Assembly: GCA_958298945.1 (NCBI GenBank)
Contig: OY282610.1
Coordinates: forward strand, 40,865,667 to 40,929,666
Direction of reading: 5' to 3'
Source of the DNA: Atherix ibis
Taxonomy: Eukaryota; Arthropoda; Insecta; Diptera; Athericidae
DNA: 64,000 nucleotides
Shown here: one piece after another, positions 57,781 through 64,000 of the stretch
Numbering within the stretch: the stretch's first letter is position 1
Layout of the letters: each line of letters opens with the position of its first letter
Position numbers and translations under genes: made by a program
The notes under the pieces: generated by a model
The model's input: only the letters and a program-made list of their open reading frames with translations
Databases searched by the model: none
What the model was told of the DNA's origin: nothing

Positions 57781-59010
57781 GGTTCGAAATTTCAGAGGTA
57801 AACAAACCCACTTGGTAACCGTGGAAAATTTTTTTAAACACTAATTAGGCCTGACACATGCTTTCACCATGAATTTGCGACTAGGTCAGACCGGCAAGAT
57901 AGGCTTTTTTTTACATTTTAACGATGCCTCTTAATGAGGAATTTATGACTCCCAAATTTAAAAAGTCAACAAATCCACTTGGTGATAGCGAAAACTGTTA
58001 GGCCTAACAAATGCATTTACCTTTAATATAAGATTAGGTCAGACTGGTTTGACGATAATTTTTATTTAATTTTTGTAATGGCTCCCAATTAGAATATTTA
58101 TAGTTAAAAACTTTAAAAGTTAACAAATATATTTGTTTACCGTGAAAATTTTTTCGACATAAAAAAAAAGGTGACACGTGCCTTAAACTTCAATTTGCGA
58201 TTAGGTCATACCGATTTTTTTATATTTAGGCCATGCTTTTTTCAATATTTTGGCGATGCCTCTCAATAAAAAAATTATGGGTTCAAAATTTTAACAGTAA
58301 ACAAACCTCCTTTGTGACCATAAAAATTATTTTCAATACAAAATAAGCCAGGCACACGTGCCTTTAGCTGCAATTAACGATTAGGTCAGACTAGAAAGGC
58401 GAGAGTTCTTTTGACTTTTTGGCGATGCCTTCATTTTAAGAAACTATTTTTACAGTTTACAGACAAAATTATGACTCCAAAATTGAAAAACTCAACAAAT
58501 CGACTTGGTGACAGCGAAAACTTTTTTTATCACAAATTAGGCCTAACACGTAACCTTTAATTTAAGATTAAAATCCTTCACCTTCAATTTACGATTAGGT
58601 CATACCGACTTTTTTATATTTTGGCGATGTTTTTTTTAATATTTTGGCGATGCCTCTCAATAAAAAAATTATGGGTTCAAAATTTTAACAGTAAACAAAC
58701 CCTTTTGGTGACTATGCAAATTATTTTCAACACAAAACAAGCCAGGCACACGGGTCTTTAGCTTCTATTAACGATTAGGTCAGACTAGAAAGACGTGAGT
58801 TCTTTGGACATTTTGGCGATGTCTTCATTTTGACGAAATTTTTTTGACTTTTTACAAACGGAACTATGAGTCCAAAATTTAAAGAGTCTTGAACATTTTA
58901 CTTGCTTTGAAACATTTTTTTCGAAACAAAGGAGGACAACACCAATTAAAGATTAGGTCAGACCGGCGAGACCAGATTTTTTTTACATATTGGCGATACC
59001 TCCCAATTTA
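57781..59010. repeat. Degenerate tandem repeat, unit 150-210 bp
   Basis: GATTAGGTCAGAC or GATTAGGTCATAC recurs near 57880, 58029, 58199, 58380, 58591, 58772 and 58947. Each is accompanied by TTTTGGCGATGCCTC and AAACAAACCC.CTTGGTGA motifs in the same order. Spacing varies because of indels, so the array is old compared with those at 11.6 and 46.2 kb. A pair at 58.2-58.4 and 58.6-58.8 kb is closer to each other than to the rest, suggesting a later duplication of a two-unit block. Confidence 0.85.
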
Positions 59011-59030
59011 CAATTAATATGTGTTCAAAA

Positions 59031-59174
59031 TTTGGGACAACTAGCAGGTCTGTACTTAGTGCGCAAACGTATTTTTTTGTAATTTGGGACAACTAGCAGG
59101 TCTGTACTTAGTGCGCAAACGTATATATTGGATTTGGGACAACTAGCAGGTCTGTACTTAGTGCGCAAACGTAT
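59031..59174 (+). repeat. Perfect 42-bp motif in three copies
   Basis: The segment starting TTTGGGACAACTAGCAGGTC and ending GTGCGCAAACGTAT begins at 59031, 59083 and 59133. The copies are identical over about 41 bases and are separated by 8-10 unrelated bases. They are more GC-rich than their surroundings and begin exactly where the 57.8-59.0 kb repeat ends (AAAATTTGGGA). Confidence 0.95.
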
Positions 59175-61387
59175 TCAACTTTGATTATGGCTTAAGAAAT
59201 AATATCTATTATTTTCTAAATGATTTTTCACTTAGCTAATAATAAATGATATAATTTTGAATGATTTTTTATAGATTTAGTGGAATTTTTCTTTACTTGT
59301 AAAATAACTACCTCAATGCCTGTAATGTTTGAATTTAAAAAAAAAAATATCCTGAAATTTATATTAAATTTAAATATTATTTATTGGAAAAAATAATTTT
59401 TACTTAGCAAATAAGATTGGTAAATTGACTAACAAATTTACCAAATCGTTGAGAGCATTTTCAAATAAATATGATAAAAGTCCTTTTGATTAAAAGTGTA
59501 AATATATTTTTTTCTCAATGACTTATTCGATTTTAGTTGGTCGAAAAATTCAGTTCAATCAGTTGTAAATTCAGTTAACATTTTGAACAAAACAACTCAC
59601 TCAGTGGGCATAAAATATTCGTTGTTTAACAGCAAATCAGTTAAAATTTATTGATTTGAATTTTTCTAAAATAAAACCAAACAAAAAATCATCAATAAAT
59701 ATATCGTCGAAATGGAATATTATTAAAGAAGGAAAAAAAAAAAAATGCAAAGCAATGAACATAATTTCAATAATCAACTATGCGCAATAAATCGTAGAGA
59801 ATCTTATGTGCTTACTCCTTAAAAATAAAAAAAGGAAAAAAGCATTTATTTATTTTATAAGAAACAGTTTGAAGGATTTTTTTTTTAGCAGAATAGAAAA
59901 ATGCTTGGATAAAAATTAATTCATTTTGAATAAAAATCAATTGAAGAATTTCATCTTAACTCGTACGAGTGTCAATAATTTCATCAGAAATTGTTGACAA
60001 AAATGAATTCCAGCGAATTGAATGTGATTAGGAAACTTTTGGAACTTTTATCTAGTCAAGTTGAAATTATATTATATAATAAAATCACAAAAGGATCAAT
60101 TATCGTCTATTGGACCGAGATCACATGTGCTCGTGGTAGTATTGTTTGAAAGATGGTCCTGTCCAGCCATCTTCGAGATAAAATTATTCGAAAATATTTA
60201 TAATTAAAATTGATGAATAATCTGTAAAAAGTAAGTATTCACTTTGAAAGTATTATAAATTCCAGGAGGGTATTCCTGTAGTACTTCTCCTTAAGAAGCT
60301 AGCATTCATATTTCCATGGATCATTTGTCCGAAAACTTTGAAAACATCTCAAAAATTGCCTATTGACTTAAAGTATTCTTTTACTAAATGAACAGAGGAT
60401 TTATGTTTCTCTAAAGGACTTCATGGAACTAAATTTCAAGTCCTGTATACTCAAAACTTGATTCAAGAAATTTGAATTTTTATAGTTCGATACTTTAACT
60501 GGAAGTTAATCTCTTATAAGGTCTCTATATAAGGTCTCTACTTTAACTACAAGTTAATCTCTAACAGACTATTTAAACTGTGGCCATATTTGATGCTATA
60601 GAAAACAGCAGATCATGTTTCTGATGGAGCGATATAATAATATTTGGTTGGTATCCAATTGACGTGCAATTTGAGTATGGAATATTTTTTAAGACCATGC
60701 TTTATAAAATTGAAGCTGAGACCTTAATTGCATCATTGTGAACTTGAGATCTTTTTTTACTTGGCATTAATTCTTTCCAGAATCTTCTTGAAGTTTTGGA
60801 CCTTTAACCAGTGATATATAATCGGTTCTTCTTGAAGTTTTGGACCTTTAATCAAAGGCAGGTTTATTGAGACCTCTTCTAAAAAAGGACGTTCTCATTT
60901 CGTATTGGTAAAAAAACTACTTGGTTGGAAATTGGACCCCTTTTGTTTATCAAGGTTACGCTGATACCTTATTTTTATGGAAGACAAATTACAATTTTTT
61001 TATTGATTTCGAGACGTTTTGCGGGATCTTTTTATTAACCATAATCAAATTGGGACCCTTTTCGGTATAGACATGGATTTTTTTTTTCAAGATGAGTTTT
61101 GGCACTTCCGTTTTCATTATCTGTCCAACAAAAAAAGTTATGTAAAAAAATACAAACAAAAATATTAAAATCTGTAGGGGATTTTCGCAGGATTCAGTCT
61201 TTGGCCTATTGTGGTGCGGATGATTTTACGGTGATTATTGTCGATAAATTCATAGATGAGATCGCTTAAAAATCTGAAATGACTCAAGGTAAAGGAGATT
61301 TTCACTCTCACCATAGATGGCTACGATATTATTTCAATACATGAAAGCTCAGAAAGACGCCAAGTTGGGCTATGAGTGCCTTAGCTA
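59175..61387. other. AT-rich upstream region, no gene seen
   Basis: Simple AT-rich DNA to about 60.1 kb, then moderately richer sequence to 61.4 kb with small local repeats (TCTCTATAAGG/TTAACTACAAGTTAATCTC near 60500 and TTCTTGAAGTTTTGGACC at about 60787 and 60826). No coding similarity was recognised. Confidence 0.4.
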
Positions 61388-62672
61388 CATCGTGCTTTTT
61401 CTAAGTCCTTAGAAAAAGATGGAAAAAAACTGTTTTTTAAAAAAAAACATTTTTATTTTTCAACATAATCTCCTTTTAGCTCTATACACTTTTCCAACCG
61501 TTTTTCCAAAATTTTTATCCCATCCAAAAAATAGGATTTCGGAAGTTCTGCAAAATACTCATCCGTTTGAGCAATGACGTCCTCGTTGGAAGTGAACCGT
61601 CGTCCACCAAGCCATTTCTTCAGATTGGGGAATAGAAAATAGTCACTCCGGGCCAAATCTGTTGAATAAGCGGGATGCTGCAACAATTCCATTCTCAATT
61701 CCACGATTTTGGCCATGGAAACAGCGCAGGTGTACACACGCGCATTGTCCTGATGCAAGAGGATTTTTTTCTTCTTCAGATGGGGGCGTTTCTCTTTGAT
61801 TTCCTCGCTCAACCGTTGCAATAACGACACGTAATACGCTCTTGTTATTGTTTTTCCTTTTTCCAAGTAGTCGATAAAAATGATGCCCTACGAATCCCAA
61901 AAGACCGTGGCCATCACCTTGCTGGCCGATGGCACAGTTTTTGCATTCTTCGGAGCTCGTTCACCCTTGAAAATCCACTGTGATGACTGTCTCTTCGTTC
62001 CTGGAGTGTAGCAGTGTATCCAGGTTTCGTTCACAGTGACATATCGACGAAGGAATTCGGCAGGATTGCGATGAAAGCGCGCCAACATAGCCTCAGAGTC
62101 CATTACACGATTGCGCTTATTCTCGTCTGAGAGCAAACGCGGCACCCATCTTGCCGAAATTTTTTTCACAGACAATTTTTAATGCAAAATTGAAGCGACT
62201 GTACCTTGTGATATGCCCGTGGCCTCAACTAATTCGCGCACTTTAATTCGCCGATCGTTCAAAATCAGATCGTGGATTTTGTCGATGATTTCAGTAGTAG
62301 ACACCTCAACTGGGCGTCCTGAACGATGATCATCTTTTGTGGATGAACGGCCACGTTTAAATTCATTCACCCAATTGTAAACCGTCGCAAACACAGGTGC
62401 AGATGTGCCATGAACTGCATCCAACTCGGCTTTGATTTCTTTCGGGCTTAAGCCTTTCAAATGGAGATGTTTGATGACAGCCCTAAACTCGCTTTTTTCC
62501 ATTGTTATGCACAAATAAATGTCGTTAACTTTAATCGACGATAGAAATTGACCTACGCTATGGATCGAGCTGACAGCTTTCCTGTTGATAATGCTACTTA
62601 CAAAAAAAAATCTTTACCGACACTACGAGCGCAATTTCTTGGATTTTCTAAGGACTTATTGAACGACCCTCG
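61388..62672 (-). mobile_element. Full-length dead mariner, irritans-type (copy E)
   Basis: TA duplications (61386-61387 and 62673-62674) flank 1285 bp. The right end on the minus strand reads CGAGGGTCGTTCAATAAGTC, the terminal repeat type of irritans-subfamily mariners as I recall it. The left end has diverged (CATCGTGCTTTTTCTAAGTC) but keeps CTAAGTCCTTAGAAAA. The single coding frame lies on the minus strand, 61453-62514. Confidence 0.93.
61453..62514 (-). pseudogene. Mariner transposase of copy E, two stops, one catalytic Asp lost
   Basis: One frame of 353 codons runs uninterrupted in phase from MEKSEFRAVIKHLHLKGLSP to KCIELKGDYVEK and a stop. It is broken only by a TAA at 62179-62181 (after VASILH) and a TAG at 61888-61890 (in FWDS*GIIFIDYLEKGKTI). 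The DNA-binding region (RGRSSTKDDHRSGRPVEVST, GISQGTVASILH) and linker WVPRLL are complete. The first catalytic position reads VTVNETW, where mariners have DETW, so Asp is replaced by Asn. The second (LLHQDNA) and third (RSDYFLF) are present with 34 residues between. The YSPDLAP signature is degraded to YSTDLAR. Length is that of a full mariner transposase. Confidence 0.95.
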
Positions 62673-64000
62673 TAGCTTTTTCTCCAGCGTTATTAGAAGC
62701 TATGGAAGCCGAATTGTGCAATCGCTGAGCGATAGCGCGGTGCCAATCGAGCTTTTGGGAAATTGAAGGGCTAGAATAAATCATCAACAATAGGAGGGGG
62801 TGGTGTCTGAAAGAAATCTATTGAAGCATTGTCAGCAAGTAGGAAATAAATGAGCCTTTGGTGAGTTGGCAACAATATTAGGATTTATCGACTAAAGGAT
62901 TAGAGGAAAATAACTTCATTTCTTACTTTGGCTACATGGAACAAAAGAGGTTATGGAGCAGTGCACTAGAAAATTGCCCTATTTCTAATGCGGCAAAGGG
63001 GCTTCAGGGCAAACCACCTTTATCGCGTTAAGCTTCGTCGACGCACAATTTAGGATGCGGATCATATCTTTTTCCCCTGTCTATACTCTACCAAGAAAAT
63101 AAAATGAACTGAATAAATTCATTAATCAATACCAATACCTACCCCAGAACAGCATCATTCCGAGTAATCAAGAAGCTTCTTCAAGAGAAATGTGTAAGAA
63201 GAGGCCAGCTTATAGGCTTAAAGTTAATATCATCATCATCAAAAGCGTGATACTCGTAACTACGAGTCCGATCTAAGCCTGAACAATTCCATACATTGTA
63301 GGATACTGTCATCTTTACATCACCATTCCCCCTACTCACATTAAAAAAAAAATAAAAAAAAGTCCTCCCGTATACTCCTTTTAATATTATACAAAATAAT
63401 AAAGATTTCAAAATTCAAATTAATCATGGTAAATTTTTAATTAATTAATGGAAAATTATATCAAATATTTTACGAAAAATTTGAAATAGAGAAAGCAAAA
63501 AAGTTTCTTGAAATTTTTCTTTTCTAACTAAATTAGAAGTGAACCGTTTAGTTATAATCACTTTAAAGTTAAAATATTCGAAAGTTTAGTAAATTAGTAG
63601 TTAAATAAAAATGTTAACAAGAAAATGTTCAGTTAATTTTATGAGAAACTCTAAAATGCTGAATACAAAATTTCTAATTTATAAACAAATATAATAGACC
63701 CTATTTCGTCCTTAGAGTAAGATACAAAAGTGTACAGTGAAGTAAGTTTATTTTGGTTTTATTATAGTTGAAAATTCATAGTTTTGGAAACTTTGAACTT
63801 TTGGCTTAGAATAACTCTTGAGTGTTGCGGTTAACTTTTAACCAAACTACAAATAATAAATTAATGGTAAATAAATGAACTTGTCAAGCTCACATGTTAT
63901 CTCATTTTTGGTAATATTTTACGAGTGTATAGAGAATTTCCAACACCAAAAAGGGATGATGATGGATAAGCACAGAGACAGTGGCGCTGGTAATAGAGAA
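62673..64000. other. Upstream region, no gene seen
   Basis: Mixed composition to 63.3 kb, then AT-rich to the window end. No exon, element or array was recognised. Confidence 0.4.

Noticed and set aside
59031..59174. CRISPR-like interpretation of three spaced 42-bp repeats
   Set aside because: Spacers are only 8-10 bp, there are only three copies, and the host is an insect genome.

Overview
The window is a strongly AT-rich piece of insect nuclear genome, almost certainly from a dipteran fly. It carries the 5' half of the Pax6 gene eyeless (ey) on the minus strand. Two adjacent exons (9796-9961 and 9439-9619) encode an almost complete paired domain. Its variable residues are of the Eyeless type ([19 protein letters not shown]) and not the Twin-of-eyeless type (VYVNGR, GSIKPRAIGG). 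A third exon (735-1116) encodes the end of the paired domain and a linker rich in Gln and His. The homeobox exons would lie beyond coordinate 1. The fly placement rests on this gene and on my memory of Drosophila protein sequences; no database was searched.

Two alternative amino-terminal coding exons lie upstream. One, at 39238-39313 or slightly longer, matches the Drosophila 'LQPTPT ... DDM.HKG' amino terminus. The other is only 87 nt long (33371-33457) and encodes MRNPGL...LTDDE. It matches the start and end of the second Drosophila Ey amino terminus (MRN...LTDDEC). Both end in phase 1 and join in frame to the paired-box exon, so they look like mutually exclusive starts. Exon spacing is uneven: 29.3 kb (or 23.4 kb from the alternative exon) of intron before the paired box, 176 nt inside it, and 8.3 kb after it. 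Everything above about 39.4 kb is 5' flank or upstream intron. GC-richer islands at 44.46-45.56 and 49.08-49.74 kb are the best candidates there for promoter or 5' UTR exons.

The rest is accessory intronic DNA. At least six mariner (DD34D) elements are present: 8187-9004, 17444-18705, 23825-25083, 51574-52396, 55441-56376 and 61388-62672. All have recognisable terminal inverted repeats and TA target duplications, and all are inactive. The 23.8 kb copy sits precisely inside an older transposon of another Tc1/mariner family (DD41D-like, 23040-25395). Further relics of that family lie at 4.4-5.7 and 7.6-8.2 kb. Two non-LTR retrotransposon relics lie back to back at 30.6-32.65 kb, and tRNA-derived SINE-like pieces occur at 10.8 and 29.1 kb.

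Several AT-rich tandem arrays are visible: a unit of about 326 bp at 11.64-14.37 kb, about 390 bp at 46.2-48.0 kb, a degenerate family with a 472 bp duplication at 21.0-22.7 kb, a 150-210 bp degenerate family at 57.85-59.0 kb, and a perfect 42 bp triplicate at 59.03-59.17 kb. Long perfect palindromes, pre-miRNA-like hairpins and a sense-strand G-quadruplex motif complete the picture. No CRISPR array, operon or prokaryotic feature is present.
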